64,000 bases of DNA from Tolypeutes matacus. Its lineage: Eukaryota > Chordata > Mammalia > Cingulata > Chlamyphoridae. Under the pieces are notes generated by a model, which was not told the origin of the DNA, did not search any database, and saw nothing but the letters and a program-made list of their open reading frames with translations. Shown in pieces: positions 21,349-33,720 of the stretch; positions within the stretch are counted from its first letter, which is position 1; the number at the start of each line of letters is the position of its first letter. A program made the position numbers and the translations under genes. The stretch is from assembly GCA_026826555.1 (NCBI GenBank), contig JAKSZT010038841.1:400925-464924 (forward strand), in the 5' to 3' direction.

Positions 21349-23894
21349 ATATTTATGTGATATGATATGATTACTTGTTATTTAGAATAAATAAAATATT
21401 TTTAAAATTGTCCTGAAAAATCCAAAAGAGTACCCTAGAAAATATAAATGGCTCTTAAATGATATTTCACATTACAGATTGGACAAAAATAACGCAATGA
21501 ATGTCAGTTTTAAAATATTTATAAATTAAGTGGAGTCACAATCTGAAATGCAGTTACATATGTGAGGATCTGAAAACTCTCATTCTAAAGCAAACATGGT
21601 AACATAATGATCAACATATTGGATCTCTTATCTTTTGAAGGAAGTTCATTACCGTAACATATATTCATATTACAGAGTACAATACAATATGGTGTTAATG
21701 CAGGAGTAGATAAATCAAGACATAGGTTTATATATTCAAGTTAATTTGCACCATAATCCAAGAGCTACAATGAAGCAAATGAGAAGTAGATTAACAAAAA
21801 AGCTGGAACCTCAGAGGGTTATTTCCTGCTTTAAATGGTAGATTCCAGATAGATTAAGAGCCTAAATTTGAAAGAAAAACTACAGGGATAACAGGTAAAA
21901 AAAGATATAACTGAAAACTTGAGGTGGTTTAAACCACCCTAAGCAACATTTAAAACTACAATATAAAGGGAAATAATTATTTGATATTAATATATAAGTT
22001 ACTTCTTCAAAGAGACATATAAGGAAATTTAATAGATGAATGGAGCAATAAGAGATGGTTTCCCAGCTCCAAATTCAGACGGTAAAAAATATATGCAATT
22101 AAATTTTAATATAAACATTCACAAATCAAAGAATATGTCTAGAAACAGAATATAGCTGTAACAAAATTATTTTTTCATTTTGTAATATTCAAAATATATT
22201 TCCAATATGGTGATCAATTATGAGAATCTCAAATTTAATGTCAATCTGATACGTGGAAACTCAGGAAAAATGCAACAAGGTTTTATGAGGATGATAATTG
22301 CAACAACTGTAAAGCTGGGTTTTTTTTTTTTTTTTTTTTTTTTGGTGTTTTAACAATGATATGGTCTAAGCATAATGTTCATGCTCTACTGAAAAATGTC
22401 ATTTAGGAAATTGGGATTTAGAAGCTTAGGTATTCATAGATTTGGGAATAGATAAATAATATATGGTGGGTGTTGTGACAATAGTTGTTAGAAAAAAATT
22501 TAATTCTACTTAAACAACTTTCACTGATCCTTTGAAGTAAACAAATAAAATAACAAAGAAAGAGATTTATTTAGCAACAAAATTTACTAGAATTAATGAA
22601 GTACATGTATGCACACATATAGCACATTCAATATGAATTAAACTTTATATAGCAATTGTATCTGAAGGAAAATTGCCTTGGGCATTGTCCAATTGACTGC
22701 CATAATTTGTTCAATTCAATATTTAATTATTAAACTTGATTAATATTTCAAATTACACAGCATGGAAATATGAAAACCTTTTTTCCTAAGTGTAAATTCT
22801 TCTCCCATTAGGAATAAGACCATTTAACTGTTCATAAATTAAGTAGTACGTAGGTAATTATTGTGCAACAAGTTTTAAAATCGTATTGAGAAAATTTTAT
22901 TTTCTCTCAGGTAGGAATCTTGGATAACCACTGTGTTTTCTTGTCCTATCTGCCATCATCACCAGCTTCTACTGTACCAGACATTTGGATTCCATTTAAT
23001 TTACCCATTGTGTGTTATCTCTTATCTCATGTGCAGAAATGTCAATCCTGAATTTAGCAATTATTACATATTTTGTCCTTAGTTTCTCTAGATTTTTATT
23101 AATTATTTAAGCATTGATACTTTGTCAGAATTATTTGTTTTATATGATAATTTTTATACATTTCTTGTTTTAATTTTTTGTTTGAATGGCCGCAAGAGAG
23201 AAGATCTCTTTCTCCATGTAATAAATAATGACTGTCTTCTTTCTTTCTGCATCTCCTTTTCTATGAGAGATAGGGAGTCTGAAATACATTTTAGGTAGTA
23301 GACAGTTATGAATATGAATGAATCTGTTTAAATATGTGAATATTTCCCTTGTATTATCTAGAAGAATTGCAGATTTAATGTTCAGGATATAATGTATAGG
23401 TATACTGAAATAAAGAGTATTGAATACTATTATCTGTTTATCTATCTGACTATTATCTGTCTATTATCTATCAATCTATATTTGTATTTACTTAAACATT
23501 AAATAATAACAATTATATCACATGGTGGAAACAGAATTAAGAGTATATATTTGAATTAATATAAATCTTATTTTCATACCAGCTTTGTCACAAAAATCAC
23601 TGTGAATAAAAATTTATACAATTTTCTTGACCTCTCTCCATTTAGAACAACATGGATATAGGAAGGCAACCCCATCTACTTTTTAAATATACAATAGTAA
23701 ACATTAATGAAAAATGAGTACAGAATAATAATTCATTTTATTCAAGCAACCTTTATGTACAAATGTTAAGTATACAAATTTAATTATATATCACCCATTT
23801 TATATCATAGCAACCAATTGGCTAATATTTTAGCTTTATTTGAATGTAGAGATAATAATTTTATACATTTTATTCCACTTTGATTTTTTAAATA
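21349..23894. other. Unassigned AT-rich sequence
   Basis: No gene recognised. Holds a 24-bp T-run at 22,320-22,343 and a short TATC/TGTC-type microsatellite near 23,425-23,480. It is the 3' flank of the minus-strand OR pseudogene that follows. Confidence 0.55.
22320..22343. repeat. Poly(T) tract, 24 bp
   Basis: An uninterrupted T-run in otherwise unassigned DNA. It could be the reversed poly(A) of a small minus-strand retroposon, but no body or TSD is clear to me. Confidence 0.85.
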
Positions 23895-24468
23895 TTATTT
23901 CCAATCAAATTTAAAAAAATCTTCCTTTGGGTATCCAGAAATATTAGCAAACATTCTACCAAGGACATGTTTAATTTCCCTGTTCCTCAGGCTAAAAATG
24001 ATGGTATTTATGAGAAAGGGGACTGCAGAGTAGAACATGGCTGTCAGCAATGTTTGAATTGTTGATTCGTTTGATATGGGGTACAAAGGAGCAAACAATC
24101 CAGAAATGATAAATAAAATAAAAGTATCTATCTGGAGAGAGCAGGTTGATAAGGCTTTGTTTTGGGCTTCCAGAGATTGCACCTGGACAGTTAAAAATAT
24201 GTTAATATATGAGATGACTATGATGAAAAAGCCAAGTAAGAGAATATAAGCACTTATAGCCAGGGCTACAGATTCAAAAAACTGGACAGCCTAAGATGAG
24301 ATCCTTATGACTTGAAGCACATCACAGAAAAATTGATGGATTATATTGGACTCTGTGAAGGGGAGCGTGAATGTATTGCCTGTGTGGATGGGGAATAGAC
24401 TAGCCCACTAGCTTACAACTCTGACCATTCTCAGTGGGATCAATCCACTAATTGCAGCTCCAGAAAAG
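23895..24468 (-). pseudogene. Olfactory receptor pseudogene, C-terminal half
   Basis: The minus strand encodes OR sequence from about intracellular loop 2 to the C-terminus: the IHTGNTFTLPF and HQFFCDV region of extracellular loop 2, TM5 with ISYINIF, the KALSTC motif before TM6, and TM7 with a SLRNREIKHVL tail. ORs are odorant-sensing class A GPCRs encoded by single coding exons. Two in-frame stops are visible (24,408-24,410 and 24,291-24,293); the rest is open in one frame, suggesting fairly recent decay. TM1-TM3 and the MAYDRY motif are missing. The tail resembles the plus-strand OR at 62,504. It looks like a class II receptor, perhaps near family 14, though I cannot confirm this. Confidence 0.88.
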
Positions 24469-27197
24469 CTTTGTTCTTTTAATGCCTTTTTTTCCTACAA
24501 TCTGTTAAGGTAAATTAGATTGATGACAGCCTTTCTAATTTTTAGGTATAACGAGTCAGGGTTTTGTAAAAGGTAAGGAAGCACAAGTTCAAAAGCATGG
24601 CTTGTGTGTTAGTGTTTGCCCATTGACATTTTAGAGGCCCTGTCTCATGATAAATTGATCAGTAGGCTATGGAAAACAGTATAAAATAGTATGAGTATAT
24701 ACATCATAAGTTTAAATTAATATTTTTATAGCATGTACAACAGGTGAAATAAAACAGTGTCATTGAGTTCCCGTAACAGGAATTGAATTAAAATTAAACA
24801 AAAGTGTCTCAAACAGAAAAGAAGTTTGAAAAATGACAAAGTAGAATGAACATAAATCACTATTATGGCACAATGTAAATTCTTACTCTAGGTTGGGACA
24901 GTTTTTGAAGCTTAGCCTTCTTACTGAGGAAAGAAGGTTAATTGATGGAATCCTGATTGAATATTGAATGTTTTTAAAGACATTGAGATAAAATCAAGAA
25001 AAAAAATCCTCAAAATCCTACATCCCTGCCTCAAGATCTCAAAGGAAATGAGCAAAATGAGGAAAGAAGGTAAATATTCCACTTGGAAAACAGTGATGTT
25101 TGTTAGGGATCAGTATAAGCAAAAGGATACAAGTCTGGAAGGAGAAATCATTGCACGGAGGAAAAAAAGACCATCTGAGAGAGGTTTTTATTGTTGAATT
25201 GTTTAAAGATAAGCATATAAATTAATAAAAAAAGAATATCATATCTGCTATGCCCTCATTATTATTAATAATTCATAATGAATATGTGTACATAAATTAC
25301 CATTGTTACAATCATCACAAATTATTGCATTGTTTACACTTATCATAATAAGTAATTTTTCATTTAAGTGATTGGTATGATGTCTATAAGTAGAGTCCAT
25401 AAAATATCACCAACCCAGGTTATAATAGAATAACTCCAAGTATTTGAAAGAGAAGTTTCAGATGTTAACATTTAATTTGATTTGCAAGAAGGATCACACT
25501 ATTGCCAATCCTAAGCCTAAGAAATCATTTAAGAACTTAGGTGACCACATGCTTAATGGACATGCACAAGTTCAAGGATGTTCCAATGAATGGGATGCAA
25601 CCATTGGGCCCTTAAGACATTCAAATCCAGCACCAATATGGAGCCGATAAACTCATTTGCTAAACAGCATAGCTCAAGCCTCATTAGGGTATTTCACTAT
25701 ATCTTTATCTAGCCAGAAATCTGGGTATCTCACATATTTTCAGAATTATTTACTCAATATAACATTTTACAATTATCTAAGTTATATAAGCATATAATCA
25801 AGCCCACCACCACTTAATACCTAAAGAATAACTATGTAATATGGTGATATAAAATTAGCTAGGTACTAGGAATTCCAAATTTTGTGAGAGCAGAAATCTC
25901 TGAAATGTTCTGTTCTATTCAGAATTCCAATAACTTAGCACCCTTCTATTTTGTTTTATTTCTCTATATATCTGATGTACCATGATAAAATATGGTTCTT
26001 TTTTCAGGGAATGAGGTGATTTACATCTTCAAAATACATGCTAAAATGATAGTGAAACCTCAGAAAAATCACAGATGTAACCTGCTATAACCACCCTTGA
26101 ATGTCCTTCATGAAGACCTTCAACTTTTAGGATGAATTTCTATTTTAGTGATTTCCACAGGGTCTAGCCATGATGACATAGAGTAGCACTACAGGTTACT
26201 TGGTGTCACAAATTCAAAAGGTCTACCATAAATAAGGGTTTATGAAGAACTGAAAGGAAACTTACACTCCAGTTATGGTAAAATGCTATAAATAAGAAAA
26301 AAGTCTTATACCCTTTCCCTGATGTTTTATCTCTTTTTATTTCCTGGAAATTACCCAAATTTTAGCACATGATAAAACTGTTTGTAATTTAGAGTCGTAT
26401 TAGAAATGTCCCTTAAGGAATATTCAATCTTAGGCATTGACACAGAAACCACCATAGCAATTTCCACCATTTTTGTTTAATTTCCTTAGAGCTCCCATAT
26501 CACACTACTTGGGAGCATAAAGTAATTTGATATTCCACAGCTATCTACATGTATCCTTAACTCAAGAGTCTGAGTATATCATGATAAACAGGAAAAAAAT
26601 CACACACCACAAACTTAGGACACTATTTTAAACAGACAGGGTCAAAAAGTCTCACAAATACAATACTGATAGACAAGGATACTTATTTTGCAAATCAAGT
26701 GAACAGTAGGTTCACAATCATCCTGTTCTTTCACACCAGGAAATGAGCAACCCAACAGGAATATCGACCAAAAACACAATGGCTTCCCTCTGAGGAAGGC
26801 ATCCTCCAGGTTTCCCAATTGATTTTATTTCAGCAAGGAGACAAAATGCTGCACATCCAGGCATATTTCCAGAAGAGACTGAGAAAGTCTTCCCTGTTAA
26901 GTCCTTCTGCCACCCCCCAATTTTCTTATGAAGAGTAAAAAGGTATTTGTTGAGACTCAGGAAACAAATACATTCTGTTTCTCTTTTACATTGCCCCTAT
27001 CCCTTAGACTCCAACTTTTCTATCTGCCTTTCTTCTCAGTTCTTCCACCACAACTAACCAATTAGGTCTGAAACTTTTGGCCCAATGGGGAAGCATTATT
27101 ATATGCACACCAAAGTCCTTTTCCATGATTTTCCAGATTTTGATGGCCCAGTTCACCATCTTTTGGTGGCTTCCCTTGACTACCTTGCACTCCTATG
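24469..27197. other. Unassigned sequence
   Basis: No gene or clear repeat recognised. The open frames at 24,964-25,197 and 25,444-25,650 show no domain or compositional sign of coding. Confidence 0.5.
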
Positions 27198-27550
27198 ATA
27201 CTGTCTCAGTTTTCCAGGCCGTGTATGACAAATAACAAAAACTGATTAGTTTAAACAACAGTAAGTGAATGTCACAGTTTAGGAATTTGGCAAGGTTTAT
27301 TTTATTCAAGAGTCTGTAGCACTCAAGAAATCCTCTGTCACAAGGCAATCTGTGTGTGTGTGTGTGTCTGAGACTCTGGTTTCTGCTGACTTCTATTTCT
27401 GCATGTCACTTCCTTTGCTCATAAGGATTTCTGCCATACTTACATACTCATTCAGTTTTGCCATGCTTTAACTAATAATAACATCTTCAAAGTTTCTGTT
27501 TGCAAATGGGTTACCACCCACTGGAATATTTTATGGGGTACCTGATCTAC
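27198..27550 (-). mobile_element. Probable MaLR/ERV-L type LTR fragment, antisense
   Basis: Begins near TGTCTCAGTTTTCCAGG and continues with AATAACAAAAACTGATTAGTTTAAACAACAG, the form seen at the ends of several mammalian class III LTRs in reverse. A (GT)n run lies at 27,350-27,368. The far boundary is a guess; no TSD was found. Confidence 0.45.
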
Positions 27551-28549
27551 TTCCCAACAAACCCCAATCAAAACCCTCTAAGATTGCATCCATTTTATGA
27601 TTATTTCCTAAGTACCTCTTTTCCTCTGGACTACCTCATCTAGAGATGGGGTAAAAATAAAATAAATATTAGAGAATATTTAAAAGTCTATCTTGACCAT
27701 ATAATTCCTCTGCCTATTTTACTCCAATATTCCCTGAACACCTAATGCACTATAATTTTGTTAATTATTTCAAAACAAAGGGGTTACTCATTGCATGTAT
27801 CCATCAATCAAAACTGTTATCCTCCTAATAAAACTTCCTAATTGTATGGATATCATTTGTATAATAATTAAGAGCTACACACTTTAAAGGGTATCAACAT
27901 TACCCTGTGGTCCCCAACCAAAACATTACCTTGGTTTCTGCACCACATATTTCAACACATTCAAAGTTGTAGCTCTATCCTCAGGAATTTTTGTTACTCC
28001 ATAACATCCAGTCTTCCAGTTCCTTTTCTCTTTCACATGGTAAGAAAATTCAGCACATCTGGACTTTGATGTCACAGACTTCCCTAAAGCCTACTCATAA
28101 TTTTCCAGGTTCTCAAACAAAGTTTCTCAAATACAATTTTCTTGTTCTTCTACCTTAATTAAATATGTAGATAATATATGCTCTTTTGTTCTCTTATACA
28201 ATCTCTTTTCAACTGGAATCTTTTTATTTCCTTAAAACCTTGGCTTTGAAATGACATAGAGCTTCTAAACATAAATAACAATTTTGCCAGACTCAGGTCC
28301 ACTAGCTAGGCCATGATCCCACCAGGAAAGCAAATCTTCTCACCAGGTAAAATTACAAGCATTCGCAGTTTCCCTTACCCTATTACTAAAAGAAAATCTA
28401 GATGTTTTCTAGAACTGAAAGGATATTGCTGTCAATGGGTTATTAAATTTTCTGAAGTAGCTGCCCCCTCAACGACATAGCTAAAAATGTCATTCTTGAA
28501 CTCTTCTTGAAGGTACCAACAGTATTTATCTCAACAAACTCATGGCTAC
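27551..28549. other. Unassigned sequence
   Basis: No gene recognised; possibly old ERV or MER sequence, but nothing I can support. Ends at a candidate TSD GCTAC (28,545-28,549) for the LTR that follows. Confidence 0.45.
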
Positions 28550-28984
28550 TGTGACTGTTTGAAGTTCTTTTATGAATCCCAAAAAGAATCTCAAAAAGTT
28601 TAAAGTTTTGAACTAATCCATTCCTGTGGGTGTGGGACAGTTTTATTGGACTATGTCATTAAGGGGTGAGCCAGCTTGGGTCTCCACCCTCTTGCTGGGT
28701 CAAGAGGCTCAAGGAACCAAGGCCAGGGGAGAGATGACTAATTGACCACAGCTGAGTTCATGGAGAAAGTAGCTAGAGACAAGCAGACCATCTTGCCTGA
28801 TCGCCACATAGCAGTAAGCTAGGATCAACAGTAGCTGACTTTGGTGAGAAAGCATCTCTGATAGTGCTTTGATTTGGACATTTTATGGCCTCAGAACTGT
28901 AGTTTTTATCTTTAAAAATCCCCATTATGAAAGCTAACCCATTTCTAATACTTTGCATCGGAGGCCCTTTGGAAAACTAAGACA
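28550..28984 (+). mobile_element. Solo LTR (class III-like), sense
   Basis: Starts TGTGACTGTTTGAAG and ends GGAAAACTAAGACA, 435 bp with TG...CA ends. The body has the expected late block with GATTTGGACATTTTATGGCCTCAGAA. The flanks are GCTAC on the left and GCTAT (28,985-28,989) on the right, four of five matching, consistent with a 5-bp ERV-L-type TSD. No internal viral sequence adjoins, so it is probably a solo LTR. Confidence 0.65.
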
Positions 28985-29702
28985 GCTATTATACAGAATC
29001 CTTATAATCTTAGAAGATATTTGAAGAACATTTTCTTAATATAAAAATAAATAAAAATGTTGAAAGTGTGTAGGAAAAAATGGTTTCCCGCCTCCTGCGA
29101 TAAAAATCATCTTGTTGACTATTTTTCAATAATAGGAAATGTATATCAGGAAAGAAATAAACTCCTCATCTGACATAACTTACCTCATGCTACCACAGAA
29201 GTTAAAAATACACACCCAGAAATATCAATGCAGAACATCAGAACCCATGAATTTCAATACCCAATTGTAGGAAAAGTAAAAAAGATGAAGGTATAGAATA
29301 GTCCTAGATTTTTATCAACCCATAGACATTGGGAACCAATGGTTCTACAAACTCAAATATCTGGAGGGGAATATCATGTATAAGAAATCTACATAAAATT
29401 TAAATTGAAATGTGCATCACAATGTGACAAAAATATCATATTAATGAATATGAAGTTCTAGAAATGTAACCCTTGGCCTTTGTAAGAGTGAAACCTGAAT
29501 ATAAAATTGTCAATGATGTCTTTTCCTAGGGAACATTTGTAAAAATGACAGGTAGATTCAAATCACTTTAAAAAGGTGCAAGATGGAGTCTTCAGTTTAC
29601 CAAAATTTGAAAATATGAGGATATATTTTAGGCATTAGAGGAATGTGATCAAATATCATATGTTTACTAGGATTATTCCAAAGAAGAATGCAAGATACCA
29701 GT
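28985..29702. other. Unassigned sequence
   Basis: AT-rich, no gene recognised; separates a solo LTR from an OR remnant. Confidence 0.5.
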
Positions 29703-30136
29703 ATGGATAACAGAATTGATGGGCTCACCTGCCAGTGAACCACCAGCTGCACAGACACTGGGTGATGGTGAGCCCATTGTGCAGAGGGTGGTAAATGGTA
29801 ATGTGAGAGTCATAGTTCATCACGACAAGGTCTGAGCAACCAAACAAAATAATCAGGAAATATGACCGCCACATGCTAAGACAGAAATTAATTTACTGTC
29901 TGCCAGCGAATTCACAGTCAATTTGGAAACAGTAACTGAAATTCAGCAAAGCTCTATGAAGCATAAATTACCTATAAAGAAACACATTGGAGAGTATATC
30001 TGTGGGTCAGTTACATTGACAATAACAGTTAGAAGATTTCCAGTCACTTCTGTCAGATGTCATTAAAAAGAGCAGATCTTGCAAGACCAGGAGCTCCCAA
30101 GAAATTGAGTAATGGTGAAATGGTGAAGTTTTCCAT
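29703..30136 (-). pseudogene. Olfactory receptor pseudogene, N-terminal half
   Basis: The minus strand starts at an ATG at 30,136 (MENFTIS...) and shows, across several frameshifts and stops, TM1-TM2 remnants, the ISVTVSKLTVNSLAD block at the end of TM2, TM3 with MNYDSHITIYHPLHNGLTIT (a degraded MAYDRY motif), and TM4 into loop 2. It stops at about 29,703, near the conserved IHTG region. It resembles the receptor at 62,504 (SVTVPKLVVNSLS). Everything from TM5 on is missing. Several stops and indels show it is older or more decayed than the C-terminal piece at 23,895. Confidence 0.82.
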
Positions 30137-33100
30137 GTCTGCTGATATGCTTCAGCTCCTTACAGTCAAGTAGAGAATGACAAGAGGGTGTTATCAATCA
30201 AATAAATGATATAAGCAGTAGTACAAAAAAAAATAAATTAACACTTAAAGAAATATGGTGAGTCCACTGCAAGTTTATAAAACAATTTTTAATGATTTTC
30301 AAATGGATGTACAGCAAATTTCATATGACACAACCTGTTGAAAAAAGAATTCTATATAACAAAACTGATAGAATGAATACAAATTTCTCTTCAAAATGTA
30401 ACATTCTAAAATATTATCCTTATTATTATATTATAAGCAAAAGAGTAATATATAAATTTTTAAATATACTTATTGGAAAAAATCCATGCACTTATTTTTC
30501 AGTAAAAAATATGGTAATATTATAAATGTTGTAAAATATATATTGATTAAATAGACACAACAAAAGAGGTAAATTAGTGAATATTTTATTTCAAATATAT
30601 TTGTTGATCTCATCCATATATTAATTATAATATTAATTTTCTTTATATATATTCCTCATTTTATATATACATGGAAACTATTCTGTGATACTTGTCCTCC
30701 TGTTTCTTAATTTTTAAATTGTTTTTATGTATCACTATTTATTTTTAAAAATGATCATATGAATTAGAAAAATAAAGTCTAATTTCATACTTTTATAAGA
30801 CCCAATAATTATAAATGCTTAAATCCATCTAGATTTATGTTAGATATATATGTATATTTATTGCATCTAATTATATGTATCTATCATCACTTGATCTATC
30901 TATCTATATCTGGTTATCTATTTATTGCATGTAAGAGTGTGTGTGTATGTGAATCTGGATAAGTGTGTGTGTGGTTATAGGTTTTAGTAACGGATCCATT
31001 TTAAGTTTTCTGGTCACTCTGAAATATTTTATGAAGGAAAAAGATAATTTTAATGGACAAAACAATGGGAAAAAGGTTAAGATATGAACTCAAAAAAATG
31101 TTAATGAGAACCAGAAATTCTTGGCTGAAGATGGACTGGTCTATCTACAGGGTGTACAGGAAGAGTGAATGATTAGATAAATCATAGAGGACAATTCCTC
31201 ATCCTCATTTGAGAGTAAGATACATATTTAAAATCCAAAAGTCACCAACAATATCCTAAATAAAGTAAAAGAAAAAATAAAAGATGGAGAATACTGTGGT
31301 AATCTGTTTGCTTTTGAGTGCATATTTATGAACCTTTCTCATTTGCCATTTTTGGGACATTCAGATGCTGTCACCATCCTTACCTTCAATTTATTTCTGC
31401 CATTTCACTCTTGCCATATATAACTTAACTGTAGATGTGAATTCCTTAGAATACCACAAATTACAGGAAATCCACAATCACAGTTCAAGCCTACTATATA
31501 AGAAAACAATTTTAAGGTCGTTAGATATATGAATATACATACCCAAAAGAAAACATATCTTTATATCTTCACACATTAATGGAAAAAATTTTCATAGAAA
31601 TGAAAGGACTATTATTAAATACCCAGTTTAATGAACTCAGAAGGAATGTGAAGTATATATGAATAAATATACACACACAAATATATATGAGGAAGTATAT
31701 ATAAATATATATATATATATGTATATATGAAGAAAAACATGGTGAAATGAAAAAGAAAAATGAGATAACAATAGATCTTTCGAACTTTACACATGTGATG
31801 GTTGAAGTAAATCAAATGCTGGGGACTAAATTACTGTAAATAAAGCTTACATAAAAATACACGCCAAAAAGTGTGATTTAGTAGTGACAATATATGGAAA
31901 GAATAAAAAAACAGAGAAAGCGAAGGAAGAATATTACAAAATAATTATTGCTAAGGAGAAAGGGAATCCTGCATTTGAAATGAGGTAGAAGGGATAAATA
32001 AAACTTATATACTTAATCACAATATTTCAAATCACATAAATGAAGCTAAGAATTAAAGACAAGATCTTAACCAGGAAATTATGAATCAGATTACCAGAAC
32101 AGAAAGTCAGAAATGTGAAGTATAGACTCTTTAAAGCCCACCTGCACTGAGGGTACTTTATGAATGAAGTGACTGAGAGTTCTATATAAGGCATATAATT
32201 TCAATCTTCCAAATTATCAAAGTAGAATAGAAAGCTGGAAGAAGATTTCAAAAAATGGATTTTGATAGAATAGATTAGGACATGTTCAAGAATCGCTGTA
32301 TTTCAAAAATAAGTAAGCATGTATGAAGAAATTCTACAAATATTAGAGCGAAAAACAAAAATAGAACTCATCTAAATCAAGTTATATTTCTCTCAGAATT
32401 ATATGTGGTTTAAAATTAGAAAATTAAATACACTGACCTATGATATTTTTTGATGAAGAAATATTTTCAGATCATTTCCATGATGTCAGAAAATATTTGT
32501 TATACTAAAATACTCATTCAAGATGAAAAATTTTAGCAAAACTAACTTAAAAACCTATACTATGAGAAAAAGTAACACAAAAACTGCAGTTCTCTTATGC
32601 CAAACACCATAGAACAAAGGCATGACAGAGGTTTCCTGTTATAGGGTAACTATCAACTCTTGCTACAGCTATGATGCAAACTTGTGAGGCAAGAAAACGA
32701 AAATAAAATGTATAAGAATTCTAAAAGAAGTAAAATACCTGCCATTAGCAACAGATACAATTGTTAATGTGGAAGTTAAAAATTCTGCACAGATAATATG
32801 AAATTATTATAGAAAAAGTCTTGAGAAGTCTATTGGTTGCATAAATTAACAACAAATTAATTCCTTAAAAAATGAAGTAATTAATATGAAAGAAAAATAA
32901 AATATAAAAGAAACAGTAGCATGGAATTATATGTAGTACACACACACACACACACACGTATTTGCAGATATGTAGCATAGATATACTGGACCTTGTGGAG
33001 AAAATTACAAATAACTTTGCAAGAAAACCAATATTTTAATAATTTTGTAGATATCATCAGTTGCTTAAAGTAAGAGGTAATTTTATCAAAATAGAAGGAA

Positions 33101-33720
33101 AAAGACGAGTAGGAAGAGGAAAATTACAGAAATATATTTCTGCATTTGACTGCATTATGATGAAAATTTCTTTCTTTAGAACCAACACAAGGGCACTGAA
33201 TTGGCTATCATAAGCCACTTGTAATTTAACATTTAAGGCTTAGAAAGGAATTCCAAAGAGGAAGCACAAAAGTCTTAACTTAGACAAAGCAGCATCTTCC
33301 TTACCTTTGGTATTGAATGAAAATAAAATGTGTAACTGCATGATACAGCCACAAAATTGGTAGAATGGAAAAAATATATCTGCATGCATCAATTTCTAGT
33401 GAGTTTGTGGAGCCAAGGATACAGGGATATGTTCCTTGTTTGTCTTCCTAAGTTCATATAACTTCTTTGAAAACCCATTTGTTATAGTATTAGCAGCTAG
33501 GACTAGTTTAGGAAGCAGTAATGAACAAACTTTTAGTTTGTGCTGTGGGCAACAATGATTATTTTCCACATATGACACACATCTATTTGGGCTGGCTATG
33601 GCTTTGCTCCAATGATCCACATTTGAAGAACAGGCTATAGGAGAACCCTATATGTTGAATGTTATTCGTTCCTGTGATAGATTTAAAAGACAGTAAAGAG
33701 AAGTACATACGTCAAGCACA
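30137..33720. other. Unassigned AT-rich sequence
   Basis: No gene recognised. Contains simple repeats: TATC/TG-rich at 30,860-30,990, (TA)-rich at 31,650-31,725 and (CA)n at 32,938-32,957. The minus-strand open frame at 33,620-33,396 (74 codons) has no recognisable domain. Confidence 0.5.

Noticed and set aside
24964..25650. Two small frames as candidate genes
   Set aside because: Lysine-rich or plain composition without domains, start context or splice signals; consistent with chance.
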